64,000 nucleotides of DNA, taken from NCBI RefSeq assembly GCF_004378355.1, contig NZ_SNUB01000017.1, forward strand, positions 1-64,000, read 5' to 3'. The DNA comes from Psychromonas algicola. GTDB lineage: Bacteria; Pseudomonadota; Gammaproteobacteria; Enterobacterales; Psychromonadaceae. Numbering within the stretch: the first letter of the stretch is position 1; every line of letters starts with the position of its first letter. This document shows positions 54,016 to 63,545 of the stretch, piece after piece. The translations under genes were made by a program, and so were the position numbers. The notes beneath the pieces are model-generated. The model made no database searches and had not been told where the DNA came from. It saw only the letters and a list, made by a program, of their open reading frames with translations.

Positions 54016-55767
54016 ATGAACAAAAACGAAGATAATAGTTGGCCGGTTTTTAAACGTCTAATTGGCTATGTTAAAGACTTCAAGCTTGCGTTAGCCGCTG
54101 CAATTATAGGTATGGTTGGTTACGCCGCTGTAGATATGTTATTAATTTGGTCATTACAGCCTCTAATTGATGATGGGTTTACAGGTAAAGATCCAAGCAT
54201 ACTAAAAATGATGCCTTATTTTGTTGTGATAGTGATTGCTCTTAGGGGATTATCTGCTTTTTTAAGTTCATATTGCATGGCTTGGGTTGGTAATAATATT
54301 GTAATGAAATTACAACGACAATTATTTGCTCAGTTAATGGCACTACCAATTAGTTTTTTTGATAAAACGAATACTGGAGAGTTACTTTCAAAAATAACTT
54401 ATGATGCGAATCAGGTATCTAATGCTGCAAGTAGTGCATTGATTAAAATATTTAGGGAAGGTTTTTCAGTTATTGGTTTAGTTGCTTTGATGTTTTATCA
54501 AAGTTGGCAGTTGTCTTTAGTGTTTTTCGTTGTTGGACCAATTGTTGGTTTCGCGATCAGTGTGGTGAGTAAGCGTTTTAGAAAAATAAGTAAAAATTTA
54601 CAAAATGCAATGGGGTTAATAACAACCTCCTCAGAACAAATGCTAAAAGGGCATAAAGAAGTTTTGATGTTTGGTGGTCAAAAGCTTGAAAACGAGAAAT
54701 TTAAAAAAGTAAGTAATACAGTTCGTACTCAAAATATGAAAATGGCAAGTGCTAATGCCATTAGTGTGCCTGTGATACAGACTATCGCTTCCTTTGCTCT
54801 CGCTTTCGTTTTGTATTTAGCAACTTTCCCGCAAATTATGGATACTTTATCTTCTGGTACTTTTGTGGTGATTATTAGTTCAATGATGGCGTTGATGAAA
54901 CCGATTAAAAGCGTCACTCAAGTAAATAATGAAATTCAAAAAGGTATTTCGGCAAGTAGAAGTTTGTTTAACATGTTGGATATGACAGTTGCTAAAGATA
55001 CAGGCACGCATACTGTTGACCGAGTTAAGGGAGATATTAGTATTGAAAATATCATTTTTACTTACCCTACAGCAGATCAACCAGCATTAAACAAAGTTAG
55101 TTTTGAAGTTAAAGCTGGGCAATCTGTTGCATTGGTTGGACGCTCTGGGAGTGGTAAATCAACCATTGCCAATTTGTTAACTCGTTTTTATGATATTGAT
55201 TCCGGTGAAATTAAGCTAGATGGTAAAAATATCGAAGAATATAGCTTAAGTTGTTTACGCCACCAGGTCGCCATTGTTTCTCAAGATGTCCATCTTTTTA
55301 ATGATACGATTGCTAACAATATTGCCTATGCTAGCGAAGGGAAGTTTACCGAACAAGATATTATTGATGCAGCAACAACGGCTCATGCAATGGAATTTAT
55401 TGAAGGATTTCCTGATGGTTTAAATACTATTATTGGTGAAAATGGAGCCATGTTATCGGGTGGGCAGCGTCAACGCTTAGCTATTGCTCGTGCATTATTA
55501 CGTGATGCTCCCATTCTTATATTAGATGAAGCGACTTCTGCGCTTGATACTGAATCTGAACGTCATATTCAAGCCGCTTTAGATGAGCTGCAAAAAAATA
55601 GAACTTCAATTGTTATTGCACATCGCCTATCTACCATTGAGCATGCGGATCAGATTTTGGTTATTGATCAGGGCAAAGTAGTTGAAAGAGGAACGCATTC
55701 AGAGTTGTTAGCCCAAGAAGCGATCTATCACAGTCTAAATCAAATGCAAGCTTCGGGAGAGTCGTAA
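54016..55767 (+). CDS. msbA: Lipid A export ATP-binding/permease MsbA
   Basis: 583 residues from the ATG (the TTG four codons earlier gives 587; E. coli MsbA is 582). Half-transporter with six membrane segments (about 20-290) and an ATP-binding domain with Walker A GRSGSGKST (about 375-383), signature LSGGQRQR (about 480-487) and Walker B ILILDEATSALD. It flips lipid A-core across the inner membrane. It follows comEC by 21 bases and overlaps lpxK. Confidence 0.95.
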   Translation: MNKNEDNSWPVFKRLIGYVKDFKLALAAAIIGMVGYAAVDMLLIWSLQPLIDDGFTGKDPSILKMMPYFVVIVIALRGLSAFLSSYCMAWVGNNIVMKLQRQLFAQLMALPISFFDKTNTGELLSKITYDANQVSNAASSALIKIFREGFSVIGLVALMFYQSWQLSLVFFVVGPIVGFAISVVSKRFRKISKNLQNAMGLITTSSEQMLKGHKEVLMFGGQKLENEKFKKVSNTVRTQNMKMASANAISVPVIQTIASFALAFVLYLATFPQIMDTLSSGTFVVIISSMMALMKPIKSVTQVNNEIQKGISASRSLFNMLDMTVAKDTGTHTVDRVKGDISIENIIFTYPTADQPALNKVSFEVKAGQSVALVGRSGSGKSTIANLLTRFYDIDSGEIKLDGKNIEEYSLSCLRHQVAIVSQDVHLFNDTIANNIAYASEGKFTEQDIIDAATTAHAMEFIEGFPDGLNTIIGENGAMLSGGQRQRLAIARALLRDAPILILDEATSALDTESERHIQAALDELQKNRTSIVIAHRLSTIEHADQILVIDQGKVVERGTHSELLAQEAIYHSLNQMQASGES

Positions 55768-56738
55768 TGCCTTTTTGGTATCAACCGACGCTTTGGTGGA
55801 CTTGGTTTTTATTTCCTCTTTCTTTATTAATGCGCGGTATTAATGCGGTACGTTATTTTTGTTACCGTAATAAATGGCTGAAAAGTTACCAAAGTACTTT
55901 ACCGGTAGTTGTCGTAGGGAATATTTCTGTCGGCGGAAACGGTAAAACGCCTTTTGTGATTAGCTTATGTGAAATCTTAATCGAAGAGGGTTATAAACCT
56001 GGGGTTATTAGTCGTGGTTATGGCGGTAAGTCATTACATTATCCGTTGCTTGTTGAAAGTTCAACGACAGGTAAAGAAGCGGGTGATGAGCCTGTATTGA
56101 TCCATAAACGTTTAAATATTCCTGTGGTTGTTGATCCTGTTCGTGCTAATGCTGCTGCTTACCTTGCAGATCATTGCGATGTTGATGTTATTATTACCGA
56201 TGATGGCTTGCAACATTATGCGTTGCAAAGAGATATTGAAATCGTTGTTGTTGATGGAAAACGTCGCTATGGTAATCAACATATCATGCCAATGGGGCCG
56301 CTTAGAGAGCCTCTAAGCCGTTTGAAAACGGTGGATTATATTATCAATAATGGTGAAGTTCATCATGATGAATTCACCATGCTATTAACGCCATCTGATT
56401 GTAAACGTGTTGATGGTGAATTGGCCGTATTAAGCGACACTAATGTGAATGCTTGTGCTGCGATTGGCTATCCAAGGCGTTTTTTTGATACTTTGAAAAC
56501 ACAAAATTTCACATTGAATAAACAAGTATCCTTTGCTGATCATCATGCTTACACTGAAAACGATTTTAAACAATTTGAATCAACTCGCCCGCTTATTATG
56601 ACAGAAAAAGATGCGGTAAAATGTACTGCATTTGCACAACAAAATTGGTGGTATTTGCCCATTGATGGCAACTTACCAAGATCGTTTATTCAACCTTTTT
56701 TAGAACAATTAAAACAGATTAAGGAATCAAAATGTTAG
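55767..56738 (+). CDS. lpxK: Tetraacyldisaccharide 4'-kinase LpxK
   Basis: 323-residue inner-membrane-associated kinase that phosphorylates the lipid A precursor. The P-loop [13 protein letters not shown] (about 51-63), GVISRGYGG, and the [12 protein letters not shown] motif are intact. The ATG overlaps the msbA stop (TAATG), and its own stop overlaps the next ATG, so msbA-lpxK-ycaR are coupled. Confidence 0.95.
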   Translation: MPFWYQPTLWWTWFLFPLSLLMRGINAVRYFCYRNKWLKSYQSTLPVVVVGNISVGGNGKTPFVISLCEILIEEGYKPGVISRGYGGKSLHYPLLVESSTTGKEAGDEPVLIHKRLNIPVVVDPVRANAAAYLADHCDVDVIITDDGLQHYALQRDIEIVVVDGKRRYGNQHIMPMGPLREPLSRLKTVDYIINNGEVHHDEFTMLLTPSDCKRVDGELAVLSDTNVNACAAIGYPRRFFDTLKTQNFTLNKQVSFADHHAYTENDFKQFESTRPLIMTEKDAVKCTAFAQQNWWYLPIDGNLPRSFIQPFLEQLKQIKESKC

Positions 56739-56911
56739 ATCTTAAATTATTAGATATTATTGCTTGTCCAGTGTGTAAAGGTAAATTGGCATACGATAAA
56801 AAGAATAATGAATTAATCTGTAAATTTGACCATTTAGCTTATCCAATCAGAGAAGGGATTCCTGCTTTGCTTTATGTTGAAGCACGCAAGGTCAGTGTGA
56901 ACGAGGAATAA
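56732..56911 (+). CDS. ycaR: Trm112-like protein YcaR (UPF0434)
   Basis: 59 residues: [20 protein letters not shown] with a CPxCK knuckle, then [20 protein letters not shown], the UPF0434 pattern. E. coli YcaR is 60 residues and sits in the same place between lpxK and kdsB. Function unproven; Trm112 relatives stabilise methyltransferases. Only the first CPVC pair is seen, with a lone downstream Cys, as in the family. Confidence 0.92.
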   Translation: MLDLKLLDIIACPVCKGKLAYDKKNNELICKFDHLAYPIREGIPALLYVEARKVSVNEE

Positions 56912-56913
56912 AT

Positions 56914-57702
56914 ATGTCATTTATTGTTGTTATTCCTGCACGTTATCAATCGACTCGATTACCGGCAAAACCTCTAGCTGATATTCTTGGTAAAACTATG
57001 ATTGAACGCGTTGCCGCGCAAGCCTTGCAAAGTGGTGCCAAACAAGTCATTGTGGCGACAGACGATCAACGTATTGTTGATGCATTGCAGTCGGTACAAA
57101 ATATACAAGTGTGCTTAACCTCTAAAGACCATGAGTCTGGTACAGATAGATTGGCTGAAGTTTGTAAGCTTTATCAATTTTCTGATGATGAAATCATCGT
57201 TAATGTGCAAGGTGATGAGCCACTTATTCCACCTAGTGTGATTAAACAAGTGGCTAATAATTTATTCGCTAATGAACAAGCCAGTGTTGCAACTTTGAGT
57301 GCTCCCATTAATGACCAAGATGATGCATTTAATATTAACGCAGTAAAAGTCGTGAGCGATAAAAATAATTTAGCTCTTTATTTTAGCCGAGCAACAACAC
57401 CTTGGGATAGAGATAACTTTACGCCTGCAAACCAACAAGCGAAAAACATTGATTTAACACATTTGCAACGTCATATCGGTATTTATGCTTATCGAGTTGC
57501 ATTTTTGAAGCAGTATGCTGAGTTATCGGTTTCACCATTAGAAGTTATCGAAAAATTAGAACAATTACGCGTACTTTGGCATGGCTTTAAAATTCATGTC
57601 GATGTTGCCGTTGAAGTGCCTCCAGCAGGTGTTGATACTGCAGAAGACCTTCAACGTGTTATTAATGTATTAACCAAAACTAATTCTAATAGGGAATGCT
57701 AA
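56914..57702 (+). CDS. kdsB: CMP-KDO synthetase KdsB
   Basis: 262 residues. It activates KDO as CMP-KDO for LPS core synthesis. Motifs: [19 protein letters not shown] (nucleotide binding), [23 protein letters not shown] and [12 protein letters not shown]. It is 2 bases after ycaR, so part of the LPS operon. Confidence 0.95.
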   Translation: MSFIVVIPARYQSTRLPAKPLADILGKTMIERVAAQALQSGAKQVIVATDDQRIVDALQSVQNIQVCLTSKDHESGTDRLAEVCKLYQFSDDEIIVNVQGDEPLIPPSVIKQVANNLFANEQASVATLSAPINDQDDAFNINAVKVVSDKNNLALYFSRATTPWDRDNFTPANQQAKNIDLTHLQRHIGIYAYRVAFLKQYAELSVSPLEVIEKLEQLRVLWHGFKIHVDVAVEVPPAGVDTAEDLQRVINVLTKTNSNREC

Positions 57703-57707
57703 ATATT

Positions 57708-58640
57708 ATGAGACTTTTTCTTATTTGCTGTTTAAGTTTGTTACTAGTTGCCTGTGGTGATGATCGCCCAGAACGACTACAAGCCAACTTAAAAACAGCA
57801 GATTACTTGATTGAAAACCTCGGCCAGAAACTTGATAGCAATCGTATTAGAAATGCTATTGTGTTGAAACAATATGCTCAATTGTTAGCAGAAACAAAGC
57901 CCGAGTTAACTCCATTATTGGTAGAGCTGTCTAAGGATGCTACTCGTAATGGCCCTATGTATCGCTCATTAACAGAGCGTTTATCTACTCTGAAAACGCA
58001 ACCTGATGTATTGGGCGATATTGAAGCTCAGTTGTTTGAAAGTGAAACATTAATTGAAGCGGCAGATTCGACTTTGTTTAGCGACGCATTATCTGACCCT
58101 ATCAATGTTATTGCTGATATGTCCGATGGTAAATATGCTCGCGTTAATGCTATTAGCCAAGAACAAAGTCTACAAGCTAATGCGGCAGAAAGTCATGGTG
58201 CGGGTAGCCAACTAATCGGTAATCCAGGTTATGGTCAATGGCAAACGAACAGCAGTGGTTTTTCTTTTTGGCAATGGTATGGTGCTTATGCGATGTTTTC
58301 CGCGATATCCCGTCCAATTGGCTATAATAATTGGTCATCGCGACGCGATTATAGCTACTATAATGATGTGGGTCGTAATCGCTATACTTCACCACAACAA
58401 AAAAAGTCACAGGATAATTTAGCGGCTAGAACCAAAAAACAATTCGCTAACAAAGGTGGTTTCAAAAGTCCTTATGCAAAAGCGAAAACAGGTGCAAGTA
58501 GTATGTCTACAGCAAGTAAACAAGCGCAGCGAGCACCAAGTTTTGCAGGGAAATCGAGTTACTCTAAACAAAAATCATCCTCTAGCAGTTTTAGAAATAG
58601 CACATCCACTACTTCACGTGGCATTAGTCGCGGTAAATAG
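57708..58640 (+). CDS. Putative lipoprotein
   Basis: 310 residues from the ATG before RLFLICCLSLLL (a start four codons earlier is possible). A lipobox LVAC ends the signal peptide, so it is probably a lipoprotein. Residues 20-150 are helical; after about residue 160 the sequence is rich in Gly, Ser, Tyr, Gln and Lys, low-complexity and probably disordered. Unknown function. It lies 5 bases after kdsB and 8 before a DUF350 membrane protein, so it may work with that protein rather than with LPS synthesis. Confidence 0.7.
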   Translation: MRLFLICCLSLLLVACGDDRPERLQANLKTADYLIENLGQKLDSNRIRNAIVLKQYAQLLAETKPELTPLLVELSKDATRNGPMYRSLTERLSTLKTQPDVLGDIEAQLFESETLIEAADSTLFSDALSDPINVIADMSDGKYARVNAISQEQSLQANAAESHGAGSQLIGNPGYGQWQTNSSGFSFWQWYGAYAMFSAISRPIGYNNWSSRRDYSYYNDVGRNRYTSPQQKKSQDNLAARTKKQFANKGGFKSPYAKAKTGASSMSTASKQAQRAPSFAGKSSYSKQKSSSSSFRNSTSTTSRGISRGK

Positions 58641-58648
58641 GAATTATT

Positions 58649-59548
58649 ATGAATGAATTAATCACAACCTTACAACAAAGCGGCTCTCTGGTCGGCTATT
58701 TAGCGATTGATATGGTCGTTGCTATCCTATTGCTAGGTGGTATTCGTTATACAATGGGGCTAATTGGTAAAATTGATACTGCTGATGAATTAGCTAAAAA
58801 AGATAACTTTGCTTATGGCATGAGTATGGCCGGAAGTGTCGCGGCAATGGGAATTGCATTAAGTGGTGCAATCACTGGAGAATTAGCTGGCTCTTATCTA
58901 GTAGAGCTCTACGGCATGCTAAGTTATGGATTTGCTGCATTGATCTTAATTAAAGCGGGTAGTTATATCCATGATAAATTTGCTTTACCAGCATTTAATA
59001 AACGCGATCTAATCGTGAATCGTAATTTTGCCGTAGGTATTGTTGATGCGGCTTCTGTTATTGCTACTGCGATCGTAGTGCGCGCTGCTATTATTTGGGT
59101 TGATGGTATTAGTGTTAAAACCTTTATTGCATTAGCCGCTGCTTGGATCGTTTCTCAGGTTATGTTGGTGATTATTACACGTGTTTTTGAATGGAAATAT
59201 TCAAAAAATAACGGCATCAGTTTTCAAACTGCATTAACGAATGAACATACTGCATTAGCGATTCGTTATAGTGGTTACTTAGTTTCTACTGCTATGTCTG
59301 TGACTGCTGCAAGCTACTTTATTGAATTTGATATGGATTCTCTATGGATCGGCTTAGCGCAATGGGTTGTGATTAGTATTATCTTGATGGTTGCTTTAAC
59401 TATTTTAACCACTGTTGCGAAACACCTTGTATTATGGGGAATTAACCGCCGAGAAGAAGTTGAAGATCAACAAAATATTGGTATTGCAATTATTGAGTTA
59501 TCGACTTCAGTGTCTATTGCTTTATTACTGATGGCATTAATGTCATAA
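58649..59548 (+). CDS. DUF350 membrane protein with internal duplication
   Basis: 299 residues, about eight membrane helices. Two homologous halves are visible: DNFAYGMSMAGSVAAMGIALSGAI against NEHTALAIRYSGYLVSTAMSVTAA, and the ends NFAVGIVDAASVIATAIVVRA against NIGIAIIELSTSVSIALLLMA. DUF350 (YjfL) proteins are of unknown function and often sit near spermidine-synthase-like or glutathionylspermidine-synthase-like genes, as here. Confidence 0.85.
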   Translation: MNELITTLQQSGSLVGYLAIDMVVAILLLGGIRYTMGLIGKIDTADELAKKDNFAYGMSMAGSVAAMGIALSGAITGELAGSYLVELYGMLSYGFAALILIKAGSYIHDKFALPAFNKRDLIVNRNFAVGIVDAASVIATAIVVRAAIIWVDGISVKTFIALAAAWIVSQVMLVIITRVFEWKYSKNNGISFQTALTNEHTALAIRYSGYLVSTAMSVTAASYFIEFDMDSLWIGLAQWVVISIILMVALTILTTVAKHLVLWGINRREEVEDQQNIGIAIIELSTSVSIALLLMALMS

Positions 59549-59581
59549 GCGAACACCTTTCATTTTTATAAGGCTATCTTT

Positions 59582-61324
59582 ATGATGGCCTTTTTTATAA
59601 GCGAATTAAAATTTATGCGGTTAAACACATTAACGAATAAGCAAACTAAATTGCTTATTGATGACACGTTATTAATTCTAATAATGGCGACATTAGCTTG
59701 TTGTGGTTTAATTTATGAATACCTTCTTTCTCATTATTCGGCTCGTATATTGGGCAGTGTAGAAACGGTTATTTATGCAATCATTGGAATCATGATCGTT
59801 TCAATGGGGTTAGGGGCTTTTGCTGCAAAAAAAGTTAAAGATGCCTTTCAGGGGTTTGTTGTTTTAGAGTTAACCGTGGCTTTAATTGGTTGCAGCGCTA
59901 CTTTGTTTATTGCTTCTGTTATCGGTTTTAGTCAAACCTTGCCGCAGATCATTGCTGATACCTTTCAAATTCCTAATGATGTTTTTATAAAAGGGGATTT
60001 TCTAGCAAGTTTGAATTGGCTTAGTGTTAAGTTACCTTATTTATTTGCTTTTATTCTTGGCTTTTTAATTGGGCTAGAAATTCCTCTCATTGCACGTATC
60101 CGAGAAACGGTTTACGGACAACACCTTGCTCACAATGCTGGGACTATATATGGTGCTGACTATATTGGTGCCGGTGTCGGTGCTGCAATTTGGGTTTTGT
60201 TTATGTTGCAAATCGATATTAATCAAGCTGCAGCATTAACCGCTTCTCTAAATTTAATTGCAGGGTTTATTTTCTTAATTCGATTTAAAAGTTATTTACG
60301 CCATAAGGTAAAGTTAATCATCGGTCATATTTTTCTCGCGCTATTAATCGCAATGGTTTTTGCTTTTGGCGGTAATTGGCAAAAGCAAATGCAGAATATG
60401 CTGTACTTGGATAAAGTGGTTTATCAAACACAAACACCTTTTCAAAACCTCGTCTTTACTGAGCGTTTATTGGGAGGTGGTTATGATCCTATTTATAACT
60501 TTTATATTAACGGGCGCTTACAATTTTCAAGTTTAGATGAACATATTTATCATGAGTTTTTAGTTCACCCTGCAATGCAAGCTTCTGCTCGACACGATAA
60601 AGTGTTAATTATCGGTGGAGGTGATGGGCTTGCTTTAAGAGAGGTGCAAAAGTGGCAACCTACTGAAGTGACATTAATTGATTTGGACCCGCACTTAATT
60701 GAACTCTTTAAGCAACCAGAGCAATTTCTACCGCCTCATCTCGCTGATAAAATAATAAAATTGACCAAAGATAGTTTTAATCAAGCTGGCGTAAATGTGA
60801 TTAATGATGATGCTTTTATTGCCATTGATTCATTACTTGCTGCAAAGCAAACTTTTGATACCATTATTGTTGATTTGCCAGACCCAAGTCATCCTGATTT
60901 GAATAAACTGTATAGCGTTAATTTTTATTATCGATTAAAAAATTTATTAACGGGCGATGGTATTATCGCAGTGCAATCTACTTCGCCTTTTCATGCTCAA
61001 AATGCCTTTATCTCGATTGCTAAAACACTACAAACAGCAGGTTTACATAGTGAACAATACCACCAAAATGTACCATCCTTTGGTGAGTGGGGGTGGTCAA
61101 TTGCAAGTAAAATGGGGAGAAGTCCTTCTCAACGTTTAGCTGCGATTGAAAGTTTAGATGTGCCGACAACTTGGCTTACGTTACCTTTATTGAATGCTTC
61201 GTTTATTTTTAATAAAGGCTTTTACGCTGATCAAGATAAGGTAAAGGTCAATTATTTAGGTAGTAATGTGCTGTATCAATATCATCAAAAAGCTTGGGAA
61301 ATTGAAACTGAATTTTCCAACTAG
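59582..61324 (+). CDS. Membrane-anchored spermidine-synthase-like enzyme
   Basis: 580 residues. The N-terminal 250 residues contain about seven membrane helices; the C-terminal half is a polyamine aminopropyltransferase fold: FYINGRLQFSSLDEHIYHE, SAM-type nucleotide loop VLIIGGGDGLALREV (about 342), TLIDLDP and IIVDLPDPSHPDLNKLYS. Members of this fused class may make polyamines or methylate/aminopropylate other substrates; the product is unknown. It follows a DUF350 gene by 33 bases, and a DUF350 plus SpeE-like pairing recurs in bacteria. Confidence 0.87.
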   Translation: MMAFFISELKFMRLNTLTNKQTKLLIDDTLLILIMATLACCGLIYEYLLSHYSARILGSVETVIYAIIGIMIVSMGLGAFAAKKVKDAFQGFVVLELTVALIGCSATLFIASVIGFSQTLPQIIADTFQIPNDVFIKGDFLASLNWLSVKLPYLFAFILGFLIGLEIPLIARIRETVYGQHLAHNAGTIYGADYIGAGVGAAIWVLFMLQIDINQAAALTASLNLIAGFIFLIRFKSYLRHKVKLIIGHIFLALLIAMVFAFGGNWQKQMQNMLYLDKVVYQTQTPFQNLVFTERLLGGGYDPIYNFYINGRLQFSSLDEHIYHEFLVHPAMQASARHDKVLIIGGGDGLALREVQKWQPTEVTLIDLDPHLIELFKQPEQFLPPHLADKIIKLTKDSFNQAGVNVINDDAFIAIDSLLAAKQTFDTIIVDLPDPSHPDLNKLYSVNFYYRLKNLLTGDGIIAVQSTSPFHAQNAFISIAKTLQTAGLHSEQYHQNVPSFGEWGWSIASKMGRSPSQRLAAIESLDVPTTWLTLPLLNASFIFNKGFYADQDKVKVNYLGSNVLYQYHQKAWEIETEFSN

Positions 61325-61360
61325 CCTTGGTTAATCTTACAAAAGCCTACTGTGATTTTG

Positions 61361-61387
61361 TTTCTCTTAAAAGGAAATTAAGAGAAA
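61361..61387. terminator. Hairpin after the spermidine-synthase-like gene
   Basis: Stem TTTCTCTTAA / TTAAGAGAAA with a 7-base loop, no strong T run. It may terminate the preceding operon; tentative. Confidence 0.4.
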
Positions 61388-61419
61388 CATATTTAACTGC
61401 TATCTTTTAAATTTCAATT

Positions 61420-61581
61420 ATACCAATCATAGTAAGTAACTGATCTATTTTACTTGTTAAAATAACTTATTTTTTCGTTGTAAGTTTCGTAAAGGGAACA
61501 ACCATTTATATCAACTTACGCCTCAAACTAAGCTATTTTTCCAGCGCAAAATTTAGAACAGTTATTTAATACAATTGGTAT
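61420..61581. repeat. ATACCAAT repeat element, full copy 2 (inverted)
   Basis: A 162-base element bounded by ATACCAATC and CAATTGGTAT. In this orientation it aligns by eye with the reverse complement of 16416-16575, including TTCGTAAAGG and TTACGCCTC blocks. It lies between two operons and ends about 90 bases ahead of the next gene. Confidence 0.82.
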
Positions 61582-61667
61582 TAACTGTCATAGAACAGTC
61601 TTATTTTTGCAATCTCGTTGTCACTTCCTCCTTTTACTCTATTAAAAAACGTAAAAGGATGAACATT

Positions 61668-63413
61668 ATGATCTCTAGCCAAGAAGTCTTTAAAAAGTAT
61701 TTTCCACAACTCGCTGAAAATACATTGCGCCATAAATTACTCTCATCACTATGTAAAAATTTATTACATGAAGCAGAGTTTATTAATTTTGCAGATCGTT
61801 ATCCTACTTTACGTGGTTTTGACTTAATTGAAAAAACACTCGAATACTTTGATTTCAGCTTCGCGACAGTAGATAAACAAATTGAAAGAATACCAACAAC
61901 AGGTCGCGTTGTAATTATCGCAAATCACCCCATTGGTACATTAGATGGATTAGCTTTGTTGCATCTTGTTAGAAAATTAAGAAGCGATGTCAAAGTAGTT
62001 GCGAATGAATTACTGATGGAAATAAAACCATTACACGATGTGTTATTGCCAGTTAATAATATGTCGGGTGGCACAGCGAAAGAAGATTTGCTAAATATTA
62101 ATCAGTTTCTAGCTAATGATGGGGCATTAATTATTTTCCCTGCAGGTGAAGTTTCTCGCTTTACTCCAACTGGAATCAAAGATTGCGCATGGCAAAAAGG
62201 ATTTTTAAAAATAGCAGCTCGTGCTAAAGCGCCCATTTTGCCTATTCATATTAAAGCACGAAATTCTTGGGTGTTTTACACTTCATCTTTTTTCTATAAA
62301 CCATTGGCAAGTTTGCTACTGATTAAAGAAATGTTCAAACACAATGAGCAAAGCATTAAAATAAGTATAGGCAAACTTATTCCCTTCGATAGTTATGGTA
62401 AAAGTAATTTAACCACCAAAGTTAAGGTTAATTTATTGCAAAAAGAAGTGTATCGCGTTGCAAAAAATAAGCTTAGTTATTTTAAAACTGAGTCAGTGAT
62501 TGCGCATCCCGTTGCGCGAGTAGAATTAAAGCAAGCGATAGAAAAATGCCAGTTATTGGGCAATACATCAGATGGTAAAAGCATTTATTTATTAGATAAG
62601 CCGGATCACGGAATTATTCTAAAAGAATTAGGCCGATGCCGAGAGGTCACGTTTAGAGCGGTTGGAGAGGGAACGGGCGAAAAACGTGACCTTGATAAAT
62701 ATGATCTTGAATATATGCATCTTATTTTATGGGATCAGCAAGACTTAGAAGTTGTTGGTGCTTATCGTTTTGCTCCGACTGCTCGATTGATTGAAAATCA
62801 AGGTATTGGAGGTTTATATAGCAATCAATTATTTGAATATAAAGCAGATATGCAGCCGTATTTTGAGCGTGGTATCGAATTAGGTCGTAGTTTTGTTCAA
62901 CCAAGATATTGGGGGAAGCGTAGTCTAGAATATTTATGGCAGGGCATTGGTGCTTATCTTGCTATGAATCCTGATATTCGTTATTTATTTGGCCCTGTCT
63001 CTTTGAGTGCTTCTTTACCGAAAAAGGCACATTCGTATTTAGTTTATTTTTATCAGCTTTATTTTCCAACACAAGCTGATTTGGCATGTGCGAGGAATAG
63101 TTACTCTGTTTCTGAAGAATTAGATAATGAGTTGTTTCATTATTTCAGCGGAGATAATTACGCGAAAGACTTTATGAAGTTGAAAACCATGATGAATAAT
63201 ATGGGAGTAAGTGTGCCCACTTTATATAAACAATATACTGAGCTTTGTTATGAAGGTGGTGTGCAATTTGTTGATTTTAATATCGACCCTGATTTCAACT
63301 ACTGTATTGATGGTTTAGTGGTGGTGGATTTAACTTATTTAAAAGAAAAAAAGCAAAGCCGTTATATTGATATTCACCTTGCTGAGAATGAAAAACACAT
63401 TATTAGTCATTAA
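61668..63413 (+). CDS. olsF: Bifunctional ornithine-lipid-type acyltransferase (OlsF-like)
   Basis: 581 residues from the ATG with AAAGGA 7 bases upstream; a longer frame reaches back into the repeat. The N-terminal half (about 1-270) is a PlsC-like O-acyltransferase with NHPIGTLD (His near 86) and FPAGEVSR; the C-terminal half (about 290-560) resembles the OlsB/GNAT-type N-acyltransferase (EVTFRAVGEGTG, YDLEYMHLILWD, ELGRSFVQPRYW). This layout matches OlsF of Serratia, which makes ornithine lipids from ornithine and acyl donors. Product by analogy only. Confidence 0.78.
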   Translation: MISSQEVFKKYFPQLAENTLRHKLLSSLCKNLLHEAEFINFADRYPTLRGFDLIEKTLEYFDFSFATVDKQIERIPTTGRVVIIANHPIGTLDGLALLHLVRKLRSDVKVVANELLMEIKPLHDVLLPVNNMSGGTAKEDLLNINQFLANDGALIIFPAGEVSRFTPTGIKDCAWQKGFLKIAARAKAPILPIHIKARNSWVFYTSSFFYKPLASLLLIKEMFKHNEQSIKISIGKLIPFDSYGKSNLTTKVKVNLLQKEVYRVAKNKLSYFKTESVIAHPVARVELKQAIEKCQLLGNTSDGKSIYLLDKPDHGIILKELGRCREVTFRAVGEGTGEKRDLDKYDLEYMHLILWDQQDLEVVGAYRFAPTARLIENQGIGGLYSNQLFEYKADMQPYFERGIELGRSFVQPRYWGKRSLEYLWQGIGAYLAMNPDIRYLFGPVSLSASLPKKAHSYLVYFYQLYFPTQADLACARNSYSVSEELDNELFHYFSGDNYAKDFMKLKTMMNNMGVSVPTLYKQYTELCYEGGVQFVDFNIDPDFNYCIDGLVVVDLTYLKEKKQSRYIDIHLAENEKHIISH

Positions 63414-63545
63414 TAACATGCTTGTGAGGCCTTATGAAATCTGCTCTAAAGCGTCATAAGGATATAAATTAGGGTTTGTTTTGCTGTTCATTCAAATGGA
63501 GGCTATAATTCGCGCCCTATATTTACCTTAAAAGGATCTGCAGCA

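Noticed and set aside
61575-61667. N-terminal extension of the OlsF-like gene
   Set aside because: The extra codons begin inside the repeat element and lack a ribosome site; the ATG at 61668 has a good one.
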